The notes below the pieces were generated by a model, which had not been told where the DNA came from, ran no database searches, and saw only the letters and a list, made by a program, of their open reading frames with translations. 39,602 nucleotides of DNA from positions 1 through 39,602 of the forward strand of contig DVIQ01000046.1 in the NCBI GenBank assembly GCA_018711185.1, in the 5' to 3' direction. The translations under genes were made by a program, and so were the position numbers. Source of the stretch: Candidatus Limivivens intestinipullorum. Its GTDB lineage: Bacteria; Bacillota; Clostridia; Lachnospirales; Lachnospiraceae. Position 1 is the first letter of the stretch. Each line of letters begins with the position of its first letter. Shown one piece after another: positions 7,733 through 15,377 of the stretch.

Positions 7733-8613
7733 CAGACCTCCACCTCCTTGCTGGTAAGATAGTTAAACAATGGGAACGCGATCACAGCAATCAAAACAAA
7801 CATGATAACGTTTCCCGCCGTGGACAGCCCGTAAAATCCCGCCGCGTACTGCTTGTAAATCACCGACGCCAGGGTATCCGTGGCAAAGCCCGGCCCGCCG
7901 CCCGTCATGGACCAGATCAGGTCAAAGGTCCGCATTCCGCCGATAAAGGAAAGGATAATCACGGAGTTCATGGAAGAACGGCACAGGGGAATCGTAATCC
8001 GGAAAAACTGCTGGATCGTGGTCGCGCCGTCCAGGGACGCCGCCTCGTAGTAATCCCTGGGAATCGCCGTAATGCCGGCTATGTATATGACCGTGGCCAC
8101 GCCAACGCCCTTCCACACATCCGTCAGGATCACCGAGTACAGGGCAATGTCCCGGTTTCCCAGCCAGTCAATGGCCGGAAGCCCTGCAAGCCCCAGGATT
8201 TCATTAAACAGTCCCTTTGACGGATGCATCAGGGCGCTGAAGATAATGCCCACCGCCACGGTGCTGATCAGATTCGGGAAAAAGACAATGGAACGCACCA
8301 GGTTCTTTGTCCGGATTTTCGAGGTGAGGATCACCGCCAGAAGCAAGCCGAACACAACCTTCAGCACACAGGTTAGAATCGCGTAGATAAACGTATTTTT
8401 TATGCCGATTCGCAGGGAATACTCGGAGAAAAACTGGATAAAGTTGTCCAATCCGGCCCAAGTCCAGCTCGTCAGGTCCCATACGGTCATACTGAAGAAA
8501 AAGGATATGACCGTAGGCAGGAGGAAGAGTCCTCCGAAAATAATTATCACCGGAGCCAGAAACCACCCGGAATAAATGGATTTCTGCTTCTTCACACTCC
8601 TGCCTTTCATCAT
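7732..8613 (-). CDS. Carbohydrate ABC transporter permease (MalF type)
   Basis: The 293-residue membrane subunit pairs with the MalG-type permease. I chose the ATG at 8613, which overlaps the stop of the binding-protein gene as TAATG and has GGAGGG upstream; a TTG three codons earlier is in frame but less likely. The EAA loop is RDYYEAASLDGATTIQQFF. GGPGFATDTL before the last helices is typical of the family. No ATPase gene is in this operon. Confidence 0.9.
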   Translation of the reverse strand: MMKGRSVKKQKSIYSGWFLAPVIIIFGGLFLLPTVISFFFSMTVWDLTSWTWAGLDNFIQFFSEYSLRIGIKNTFIYAILTCVLKVVFGLLLAVILTSKIRTKNLVRSIVFFPNLISTVAVGIIFSALMHPSKGLFNEILGLAGLPAIDWLGNRDIALYSVILTDVWKGVGVATVIYIAGITAIPRDYYEAASLDGATTIQQFFRITIPLCRSSMNSVIILSFIGGMRTFDLIWSMTGGGPGFATDTLASVIYKQYAAGFYGLSTAGNVIMFVLIAVIAFPLFNYLTSKEVEV

Positions 8614-9932
8614 TATTCCCAACCCTCCAGTCCAAGCTGCTGTGCCATTTTCTGGCAGTCCTCGTCATAAACCTGAGCCGCTTCCTCCGGTGTCATCGCG
8701 CCGCTGATGCACTCCACACAGATCTGATCGCAGCTGGCGCCCTTTAAGGCCGTCAGAAATTCCAGGGCCAGACAGGTTTTTCCCTCGTCGAAATACGTCT
8801 GAAGATCCAGAACACCCTGATAGGAGTCCTCCGGAAGCTCTGCTCCGTCAATGAGATAGGGGCCGTCTGCCATGGCGTTTTCCATGAAAATTTCCATGCC
8901 CTCATCGGACACCCAAAATTCCATAAAGGTCAGCGCAGCTTCTGTATTTTCGCTCTCCTTATTGATATACAGTCCGTTCGGCATCCACACGGTAAAGCCG
9001 TTATCGTTCTCATCGTCTCCGGGAACCGGGAAGATTCCGAATTTGTCGGCGTCCTCGTGGGAACTTAACGATTCCATATTCGCAAAAAACTGACTGGTCA
9101 TAGGCCAGTGAACCGGCGCGTTTTCCTCCAAAAGCAGATCAAAGCCATCTGTCACCGTGGCCGCCATATAGTCGCTGTTCATGTGGCCGGAAAGATCGCC
9201 GAGCTTCTCCCAGGAACGCAGAGCCGCTGGAGTCGTAGCGAATTTCGCCGTACCCGCCTCAAAATTCTTCGCAAAGTCCGGTTCCTGTGCCGCTACATTA
9301 TAGTAATCCGCAAGGAGTGTGTACTGGGCCGACCAGGCGTCTGCGCAGGTTCCCAGTATCCCCACATAGCCTGCTTCCTCGCAGGCCGCCATATTTTCAA
9401 GAAACTGGTCCCAGGTTTTTGGAATCGAAAGGCCCAGCTCCTCATATACTTCTTTATTATAAATGATACCTCCCACATTGCTGCTGGATACCGGCGTGCC
9501 GTATACCTTTCCGTCTATGGTCACCGCCTCTTTGAAAATATCCTGAACCCGGTCCATAAAATCGTACTCCGTCAGATCCACAAAATACTCTGCCGGATTC
9601 AGGGAGGTGAGCTGAGCTCCGGAATTGAAAATCAAAAGATCCGTCATCTCTCCCGCGGCCAACCTTGTCTTGACCAGATTGTCTCCATCAGATCCATTTG
9701 TTTTGTTTTCCAGCTCAATTTGAATGTTATACTTTTCCAAAGCTGCGTCGGAAAGGGCTGTCAGCGCTTCTCCGTACTGATCCAGCCAGTTCTGATCCAC
9801 CAAAAGGCTCAGGGTAACGGTATCCTCATAATAAGGCTCCCCTTCCTCCGCATAAACTCCCATAGTGCCTGCCCAGGTACCCGTTACGAGGGCTGCCGCC
9901 GTCATCCATGCCGCAAACTGTTTCTTTTTCAT
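8613..9932 (-). CDS. Extracellular solute-binding protein, family 1
   Basis: The 439-residue product is the secreted ligand-binding part of the transporter. It has a Sec signal peptide (MKKKQFAAW..., likely cut after VYA) and no lipobox cysteine, unusual for a Gram-positive binding protein, so its anchoring is unclear. Family 1 motifs include GEMTDLLIFN, DGKVYGTPVS, YNKEVYEELGLSIPKTWDQF and MPNGLYINK. It is the first gene of a five-gene operon: binding protein, two permeases, MBL hydrolase, creatininase-family protein. AAGGAGG precedes the ATG. Sugar-type by family, but the two hydrolases hint at a modified or nitrogen-containing ligand (inference). Confidence 0.88.
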   Translation of the reverse strand: MKKKQFAAWMTAAALVTGTWAGTMGVYAEEGEPYYEDTVTLSLLVDQNWLDQYGEALTALSDAALEKYNIQIELENKTNGSDGDNLVKTRLAAGEMTDLLIFNSGAQLTSLNPAEYFVDLTEYDFMDRVQDIFKEAVTIDGKVYGTPVSSSNVGGIIYNKEVYEELGLSIPKTWDQFLENMAACEEAGYVGILGTCADAWSAQYTLLADYYNVAAQEPDFAKNFEAGTAKFATTPAALRSWEKLGDLSGHMNSDYMAATVTDGFDLLLEENAPVHWPMTSQFFANMESLSSHEDADKFGIFPVPGDDENDNGFTVWMPNGLYINKESENTEAALTFMEFWVSDEGMEIFMENAMADGPYLIDGAELPEDSYQGVLDLQTYFDEGKTCLALEFLTALKGASCDQICVECISGAMTPEEAAQVYDEDCQKMAQQLGLEGWE

Positions 9933-10099
9933 AAAAAATGACCTCCTTATCTTTCGTACACTTCTGCAGCGGTTTCCGGTACGCGCGCGATCCGCGCCGC
10001 CTGGAAAAGTACCCGCTGTGTTTTCCTGCTGTACTTCATTATAAGGAGATCACTTTTAAAATGACATGGAAGATTTTGAAAACCTCCATGGAAAAATTT

Positions 10100-10231
10100 G
10101 TAACATCCTCCCAGGTCTGCGCACATGCTGCGCAGACCGTAAAATCGTGATTCAGGAGTGCAAAATCCCATCGCCGCAGGCGATTTTCATTGGATTTTGC
10201 ATGTAACGGTTCAGCGGAACTGAACCGTTAC
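10100..10231. repeat. Composite palindromic element, most complete copy
   Basis: The 132-nt unit begins GTAAC and ends GTTAC. It contains three perfect hairpins in order: GGTCTGCGCA/TGCGCAGACC (10114-10123, 10129-10138); a nested pair with GCAAAATCC (10160-10168) closing on GGATTTTGC (10192-10200) around ATCGCC GCA GGCGAT; and GTAACGGTTCAG/CTGAACCGTTAC (10203-10214, 10220-10231). Parts recur at 13443, 19406 and, inverted, 26300-26404. No open reading frame fits it. Confidence 0.8.
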
Positions 10232-10256
10232 AAAAATTTGTTGTTCCCGCGTCCTG

Positions 10257-10739
10257 TCATCCTTCCCCGCACAGCACCACGATTTTCTGAGGTGTCGTCT
10301 GGGGCGGAACGCTTCTGGTAGTCGCTGTGTAATACACAAGGAGCGTACGGTTCCCCGGACTGCAGAGAAAGCGCTGGCCGTTTATGGTCTGCACCTGCGT
10401 CCTGGGTCCTACATTGAGCTTCAGAGAGCCGTCCGCCGCCGTCAGCGTGCGGTCGAAAAAGTTCAGCATTACCTGCCCGTTCCGGTCAGGCGCCGCGATG
10501 AGCTCAGCCTGGTACCTGGGCGGGTAAATCAGGGGAACCGGCCGACTGCCGTCATAAAACGCCGTAATCTTCATTCCCCGGCGCAGTGGCCGGTTGTCGA
10601 TGACCGCCGTGGCGTTTGAGAGCACGAAGTTTACGATCCCATCCTGGGTTCTCAGCATCAGGGTCTGGCTGCAGCAATTGTCTCCCCTGGTGATGCTTTG
10701 AATGACCCCGGTGACGGGTACAAGATTCTGATAATCCAT
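10257..10739 (-). CDS. Conserved hypothetical protein
   Basis: A 160-residue protein of unknown function. I chose the ATG at 10739 (MDYQNLVPVTGV) because the upstream extension is basic and unstructured and overlaps the glucosidase gene; AAAAAGGG lies about 6 nt upstream. There is no signal peptide or membrane helix. The pattern of short beta-like segments (VIQSITRGDNCC, MKITAFYDGS, SLKLNVGPRTQV, TLLVYYTATTRSVP) suggests a small beta-barrel (inference). It lies 73 nt downstream of the glucosidase gene and may share its transcript. Confidence 0.65.
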   Translation of the reverse strand: MDYQNLVPVTGVIQSITRGDNCCSQTLMLRTQDGIVNFVLSNATAVIDNRPLRRGMKITAFYDGSRPVPLIYPPRYQAELIAAPDRNGQVMLNFFDRTLTAADGSLKLNVGPRTQVQTINGQRFLCSPGNRTLLVYYTATTRSVPPQTTPQKIVVLCGEG

Positions 10740-10812
10740 AAAAACCCTTTTTCTTTTAAGGTATTCTCCGCGCCCGCCGGGGTGCCTGTCCGGGCCGTGC
10801 GCAAAAAATCCA

Positions 10813-12441
10813 TTACCTTTTCCGGTAATACATCCTTGCCTCATACGGCCGGTAAACGGCTGCGTCCTTTCCCGGTTCGTAATTCGAATAAAGCAGCTCC
10901 ATCTCTTCCCAGTTTTCCTCAAGGGGCAGCGCCGTCTCCCTGCCGAAGAAATTGCAGATCACATACAGCTCTTCCCCTTCGTTTCGTCTCGCGTAGGCGA
11001 AAAAGGTGTCATCTTCCGGAAGCAGAAGTTCAAAATGCCCGTCCACAAACACCGGATATTGTTTTCTCAGGGCAACCATCTTTTTATAGCACATGAATAC
11101 CGAATCCGGATCGCGAAGCTCCGCCTTTGCGTTGATTTCCGGGTAATTGGGATTCACCTTTATCCACGGCTCGCCTGCGGAAAAACCGGCGTTCGCAGAA
11201 TCGTCCCACTGCATGGGCGTGCGCGCGTTGTCCCGGCCCTTGGCATAGATGGAACGCATCACGGATTCCTCCGAATATCCCTGTCTTTTTCTTTCCTCGT
11301 ACATGTTCCGTATCTCGATGTCGCGATACTCGCCGATGGAATATTTCACATTGGTCATGCCGAGCTCTTCGCCTTGATAAATATAAGGCGTTCCCTGCAT
11401 CCCGTGAAGCAGTACCGCCAGCATTTTCGCGGACTCCACCCGGTATTCTTTGTCGTTTCCCCAGCGGGACACGATGCGCGGCAGATCATGATTGTTCCAG
11501 AACAGGCTGTTCCATCCGCAGCCGTCCAGCGCGGTCTGCCAGCGGCTCAGGGTTTCCTTGAGCTTTAAAAAGGGCAGCGGCGCCAAATCCCACTTTTCTT
11601 TTCCCGGCTGCTGATCAAGGCAAATGTGCTCAAACTGGAATACCATGGAAAATTCGCTGCCGTCCGGATTGCTGTACAGCTTCGCGTTCTTAGGATTCGC
11701 TCCCCAGGCCTCCCCCACGGTGATCAGATCTCCCTTTTGAAAGACCTCTCTGCTCATTTCCTGAATAAACTCATGAAGCCTTGGCCCATTGGCGGTAATT
11801 TTTTTATCAGGCTCCTTGGCGATCTGATCGATCACATCCAGGCGGAAACCGCCGACACCCTTGTCAATCCACCACTGTATCATCCGGTAAATTTCCTTGC
11901 GCACCTTTGGATTCTCCCAGTTCAAATCCGGCTGTTTCACGGAAAACTGATGAAAATAATACTGCTTTACCTCCGGCACCCATTCCCATGCTGAGCCGCC
12001 GAAATTTGCCTTCATATCGTTTGGAGGCGTTCCTTCCTCTCCATCCCGCCATACATAATAATCGTGGTAAGGATTCTCTCTGCTCTTCCTGGCCTCCTGA
12101 AACCAGAAATGCTCATCCGAAGAATGATTCAGCACCAGGTCCATAATAATCCGGATCTTATGCTTTCCGGCCTCCTCAATCAGCCGCTCCATATCCGCCA
12201 GGGTTCCGAACATCGGGTCAATGTCCTGGTAATCCGATATGTCATAGCCATTGTCATCCTGGGGCGACCGGTAAACCGGCGACAGCCATATGGCATCGAT
12301 TCCAAGATTTTCCAAATAGTCCAGTCTCTGTATAATTCCGTTCAAATCCCCGATTCCGTCTCCGTTGCTGTCCTGGAAACTTTTGGGATAAATCTGGTAA
12401 ATCACCGCGCTTTTCCACCATTTATTCGTTTGTTCCGACAT
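10813..12441 (-). CDS. Oligo-1,6-glucosidase / alpha-glucosidase (GH13)
   Basis: A 542-residue cytosolic glycoside hydrolase of the GH13_31 type (MalL-like), which removes glucose from isomalto-oligosaccharides and related sugars. Catalytic residues are visible: nucleophile D202 in GFRLDVID, acid/base E244 in TVGEAWG and D318 in NNHDLPR. The valine after the nucleophile matches alpha-1,6-acting members. N-terminal WWKSAVIYQIYPKSF and GDGIGDLNGI are family hallmarks. GGAGAAGGATT precedes the ATG. It follows the nucleotidyltransferase-HEPN gene by 33 nt. Confidence 0.92.
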   Translation of the reverse strand: MSEQTNKWWKSAVIYQIYPKSFQDSNGDGIGDLNGIIQRLDYLENLGIDAIWLSPVYRSPQDDNGYDISDYQDIDPMFGTLADMERLIEEAGKHKIRIIMDLVLNHSSDEHFWFQEARKSRENPYHDYYVWRDGEEGTPPNDMKANFGGSAWEWVPEVKQYYFHQFSVKQPDLNWENPKVRKEIYRMIQWWIDKGVGGFRLDVIDQIAKEPDKKITANGPRLHEFIQEMSREVFQKGDLITVGEAWGANPKNAKLYSNPDGSEFSMVFQFEHICLDQQPGKEKWDLAPLPFLKLKETLSRWQTALDGCGWNSLFWNNHDLPRIVSRWGNDKEYRVESAKMLAVLLHGMQGTPYIYQGEELGMTNVKYSIGEYRDIEIRNMYEERKRQGYSEESVMRSIYAKGRDNARTPMQWDDSANAGFSAGEPWIKVNPNYPEINAKAELRDPDSVFMCYKKMVALRKQYPVFVDGHFELLLPEDDTFFAYARRNEGEELYVICNFFGRETALPLEENWEEMELLYSNYEPGKDAAVYRPYEARMYYRKR

Positions 12442-12474
12442 AATCCTTCTCCTCTCTCTTCTTCCCTTTCGCAG

Positions 12475-13407
12475 TTATCTGCGCGCTGTTTTTTTCATTT
12501 TACTTATATTCTGCTCCATTTGAAATTCCGGAAATTTTTCATAACAGTATTCTTTTAAGTCCTCTGTCATTTCCAGAAATCCCTGTCCAAAATTTGCTAC
12601 CGCTTTTAATACATCGCGATTCAGTCTGTCAATGTTAAAATAATCATGTACAATATCATTTCGTCTTCTGAGAAAATCCGCAGCTTGCTTCGACTCTTCT
12701 GTTTTCGGTATTTCCCGTTTTAAATACTGCCTTGCATAATACCCCCAAGATTCTTCATATGCGGAGTTCCTCTCACTAATTTCAATAAACGCCATTATAT
12801 CGCAGAAGGCCTGCGCTATATGATTAATTCTGCTGGACATCGCCTCAAGCAAATCATCTTTCATTCTTTCATCATCACATTTTATATAGCGATCATAGGA
12901 TTCTAAAAGCTTTAATGCCTGATTTTTCATAGTTCTTCCGGCATCTCCACCATGGTTATTCTCCTCCTTTCTGCGCTTCCACATTGTATAGTCCCATCGC
13001 ATATATTTCAGTTTTCGTCTCTGTCCCTCCAGGTATCGGGCATAGCGTCTTGTTATTACGTACAACTCATTCCTGAGTTTTTTCGGATAATATTCTGTCA
13101 TTTGAATAGAATTTAAAATACCGACAGCATAGGTATAGGCGTCCTCCATATAATAGTATTCCAGGACATCGGCTTCAAGCTGTCTGCGTTTAAAATACTC
13201 AGAACAGAATTCCGCAATTTCCATTCGCTTCAGCATGTCTTCGCAGTAAACGATCATATCAATATCGCTTTTTCCATCCTGAAAATCATCCCGCACAAAG
13301 CTTCCAAAAACAAAAACATTATAATCCATTTCCGGAAATTTCTCCTGAAGAGCCCCCTGAAATTTCTCCAAAGCAGCCCGTCTTTCAGGCCAGGTCCCCA
13401 CTTGCAT
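12475..13407 (-). CDS. Fused nucleotidyltransferase-HEPN protein (MntA-HepT-like)
   Basis: The 310-residue product joins two domains usually made from adjacent genes. Residues 1 to about 110 form a minimal nucleotidyltransferase: GS at 35-36, D48 and D50 in SDIDMIV, and third acidic residue D80 in EADVLEYY. Residues from about 160 form a helical HEPN domain with the RNase-type motif R249-x4-H254 (RNDIVHD). In separate systems MntA AMPylates and silences the HepT toxin. A fusion would place both in one chain, or could mark a domesticated protein (inference). AAGGGG lies 8 nt before the ATG. Confidence 0.75.
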   Translation of the reverse strand: MQVGTWPERRAALEKFQGALQEKFPEMDYNVFVFGSFVRDDFQDGKSDIDMIVYCEDMLKRMEIAEFCSEYFKRRQLEADVLEYYYMEDAYTYAVGILNSIQMTEYYPKKLRNELYVITRRYARYLEGQRRKLKYMRWDYTMWKRRKEENNHGGDAGRTMKNQALKLLESYDRYIKCDDERMKDDLLEAMSSRINHIAQAFCDIMAFIEISERNSAYEESWGYYARQYLKREIPKTEESKQAADFLRRRNDIVHDYFNIDRLNRDVLKAVANFGQGFLEMTEDLKEYCYEKFPEFQMEQNISKMKKTARR

Positions 13408-13442
13408 ATAAGGTTCCCCTTCTAAAGATCAAAATTTATTCC

Positions 13443-13526
13443 GTAATCATTCGGCCCGGTCTGCGCGTGTACCGCTCAGACCGTGAGAAAATGATTCCGT
13501 AGTGCCCTGCATGGTGCTATTGTAAC
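13443..13526. repeat. Degenerate copy of the composite palindromic element
   Basis: It follows the same order as the copy at 10100: GTAATCATTCGGCCC, then GGTCTGCGC...GCTCAGACC, then GACCGT...AAATGATTC..AGTGC, ending in TTGTAAC. Many bases differ, so it is older or partly eroded. A small GGGCT/AGCCC hairpin lies at 13567-13580. Confidence 0.55.
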
Positions 13527-13657
13527 CTATTTTGAAATCATTTACAATCTGTTCCGCTATGCAATGGGCTGTTCAGCCCTGGCTTATTATCGCGTCGGAT
13601 AGAGAAGCGTTCCCCTCTCTGATCTATACGGCGCGTCCACCCGCCGGGCTTATCGCG

Positions 13658-13698
13658 CAAAAAAAATCGAACAATCCTTTTTCCTAATCGTTCGATTA
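13658..13698 (-). terminator. Terminator behind the alcohol dehydrogenase remnant
   Basis: On the minus strand AATCGAAC (13690-13697) and GTTCGATT (13665-13672) form a stem followed by a run of T (13658-13664). It lies just beyond the stop codon of the dehydrogenase fragment and probably belonged to it. Confidence 0.7.
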
Positions 13699-13709
13699 AT
13701 CAGTCTTCC

Positions 13710-13862
13710 TTACTCCATCCGCAGAATCGCCTTTATGCACCCTCCGTTATGGGAGTCCGCAATGGCCTCGTTAATTTTTTCAAACGGATAGAATTTCACC
13801 AGCTTATCAAAGGGGAACTGCTATCAGATTCCCACAGGCCTGCATCTTGATTTCGCCGCCGG
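13710..13862 (-). pseudogene. Zinc alcohol dehydrogenase 3' fragment (copy 1)
   Basis: The minus strand encodes GGEIKMQACGNLIAV in one frame and then, after a frameshift, KFYPFEKINEAIADS and the C-terminal HNGGCIKAILRME. These are parts of the NAD(P)-binding and C-terminal regions of a zinc alcohol dehydrogenase with the middle missing. It shares two near-identical blocks with the second fragment (13706-13752 with 14540-14586, and 13823-13860 with 14643-14680). The two fragments lost different internal segments. Confidence 0.75.
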
Positions 13863-13905
13863 TAAATAAGACGGAACATCCTTCTTAGGATATTCCGCCA
13901 CATAG

Positions 13906-14184
13906 CTAAAGTTTAAATATATCCGAGTGTGTTCCAGTGTCAACGAGGGTAAGCGTCAGAACATCATTTTCAATCAGATATATCAACAGCCAATCCGGTT
14001 TAATGTGACATTCACGGAAGCCCTTAAACTTACCGCTTAATTCGTGATCTCGGTACTTCTCTTCCAGTTGTCTTCCCTGACGAAGTGTATCGACAACATC
14101 ATCCAGAAGTGAAAGATCCAGTCCACGTTTTTTCATAAGCTTATAGCTTTTCTTATAAGCAGTCGTGAACTTTACGATATACAC
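13906..14184 (-). CDS. yafQ: YafQ-family toxin (type II toxin-antitoxin)
   Basis: A 92-residue ribosome-dependent mRNA interferase of the RelE superfamily. Residues matching the YafQ active site are all present: H47, H60, D64, W65, H86 and F90 (RDHEL, CHIKPDW, GTHSDIF). The gene uses a GTG start placed directly after the antitoxin stop codon (TAAGTG), so translation is coupled to the antitoxin. It appears intact, unlike the dehydrogenase fragments on both sides. Confidence 0.9.
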   Translation of the reverse strand: MYIVKFTTAYKKSYKLMKKRGLDLSLLDDVVDTLRQGRQLEEKYRDHELSGKFKGFRECHIKPDWLLIYLIENDVLTLTLVDTGTHSDIFKL

Positions 14185-14457
14185 TTATTCTTCGAGTGCC
14201 TTCCGTAATTCATCCATACTGTCGTATCCCCTGACGTCAGGATCACGGGAAATGCGTCGGGCTTCCTCCATAGCATCCAGCGCGCTCTGGCTGTAACGCG
14301 GAAGTTCCACCTTAAAAGGAAGTCCTCCTCTTAAAACGCACTGATGAAGGAACAGATTTACTGCACCCGACATATCCAGGCCGAGCTCGTCAAAAAGATC
14401 TGTGGCCTGTTTTTTTATATCTGCATCGATTCTGATCTGAGTAGGCGCTGTTGCCAT
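14185..14457 (-). CDS. dinJ: DinJ/RelB-family antitoxin
   Basis: A 90-residue antitoxin with an N-terminal ribbon-helix-helix DNA-binding region (TQIRIDADIKKQATDLFDEL, GLDMSGAVNLFLHQ). The acidic C-terminus (DSMDELRKALEE) would wrap the toxin. It is the first gene of the pair and should repress its own promoter. AGGTGG lies before the ATG. Confidence 0.9.
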   Translation of the reverse strand: MATAPTQIRIDADIKKQATDLFDELGLDMSGAVNLFLHQCVLRGGLPFKVELPRYSQSALDAMEEARRISRDPDVRGYDSMDELRKALEE

Positions 14458-14479
14458 ATGATCACCACCTTCTAATCGT

Positions 14480-14508
14480 ATTATAATCGTTATGGTTTAC
14501 GTTGTCAA
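14480..14508 (-). promoter_or_regulatory. Consensus promoter of dinJ-yafQ
   Basis: Minus strand TTGACA (14503-14508), 17-nt spacer, TATAAT (14480-14485): both hexamers match consensus. A dyad of CGATTATAAT type spans the -10 box and is a plausible antitoxin operator. Confidence 0.85.
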
Positions 14509-14543
14509 TCAAAACCGGATGCAGACACCGGAGGAGCCCTTCC

Positions 14544-15377
14544 TTATTCCATCCGCAGAATCGCCTTTATACACCCTCCGTTATGGAAATCTTTGAAACC
14601 GCTTCTCCCTCGATCACGCCGGTCATTGTCTTGGCCTCTGCCATCAGATCCCCATAGGCCTGCATCTTGATTTCGCCGCCAACGCCCAGGATACACTCGA
14701 TGCCCTTGAATCTCAGACAGCGCAGTCCCGCCAGGATGAAGTTTTCCGTGCCGGAGGTTTCCACCGAGTAGTTTGCCCCGCCGCCGGTGATTTTCTTGAT
14801 TTCCCCCGGAATGTCCGCGCATTGTTACTATTCACGGCCCTCCGGTCCGTGAACAGCAACATCGCGGATTCCTTCCGGTTTATGGTATGGGTGGCGCCAA
14901 GCTCCTTCGCCAGCTCAAGGGATTTGGGATTCCCGCCTACGGCGATGATTTTCGCGCAGTTGGCAATCTTTGCCGCCATAATCGCGCTCATTCCCACGGT
15001 TCCGCAGCCGAACACGGCGATAGAGGAGCCGAATTTCGGCTTCAGATAATTCAGCACTGTACCCGCGCCGGTCTGGATTCCGCAGCCCAGAGGGCCCACC
15101 AGGGCAAGGTCTATGTCGTCGTACGGAACCTTTACCACATTGCTCTCGTGGACAACGGCATAGGTGGCAAAGGACGACTGGCCGAAAAAGTTGGAAATAG
15201 GCTCTCCGTTCTGAGAGATGCGGGTGGTGTGATCCGGCATTACGCCGCCAAAGTTAATCGGGTTAAATTCGTCGCAGGCATAGGGCATACCCTGGCGGCA
15301 GCAGTCGCAATGTCCGCAGTAGGCATAGGAAAACCCGACCCTGTCTCCAGGTTTAAATTCCGTTACGCCTTCTCCTT
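14544..15377 (-). pseudogene. Zinc alcohol dehydrogenase, interrupted and truncated (copy 2)
   Basis: From 15377 the minus strand encodes the inner part of a zinc alcohol dehydrogenase: FKPGDRVGFSYAYCGHCDCC, the structural zinc region, the NAD(P) motif VFGCGTVGMSAIMA, and ELGATHTINRKE. At 14824-14871 a palindromic element interrupts the frame; after it coding resumes in another frame (IPGEIKKITGGGANYSVET, then GVGGEIKMQAYGDLMAEAK). The end is also damaged: the C-terminal HNGGCIKAILRME joins after an internal deletion. The first 70 or so residues are missing and the fragment abuts the CooS stop codon. No functional product is expected. Confidence 0.85.
14824..14871. repeat. Palindromic element inserted in the dehydrogenase fragment
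   Basis: GTTACTATTCACGG (14824-14837) pairs with CCGTGAACAGCAAC (14847-14860), followed by ATCGCGGATTC. The 48 nt match 23295-23342 at 46 positions. The two differences become G-U pairs in a minus-strand transcript, which is the coding strand of the interrupted gene. Comparison with the dehydrogenase frame suggests about 47-50 inserted bases, giving a frameshift. Confidence 0.8.

Noticed and set aside
9955..9990. Possible catabolite-response (cre) site upstream of the solute-binding protein gene
   Set aside because: The best match around GGAAACCGCTGCAG has at least three mismatches to the consensus, including at the ends.
14713..15288. An intact shorter alcohol dehydrogenase of 191 residues
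   Set aside because: The frame lacks the N-terminus and ends in shifted codons after the palindromic element, so it is a fragment.
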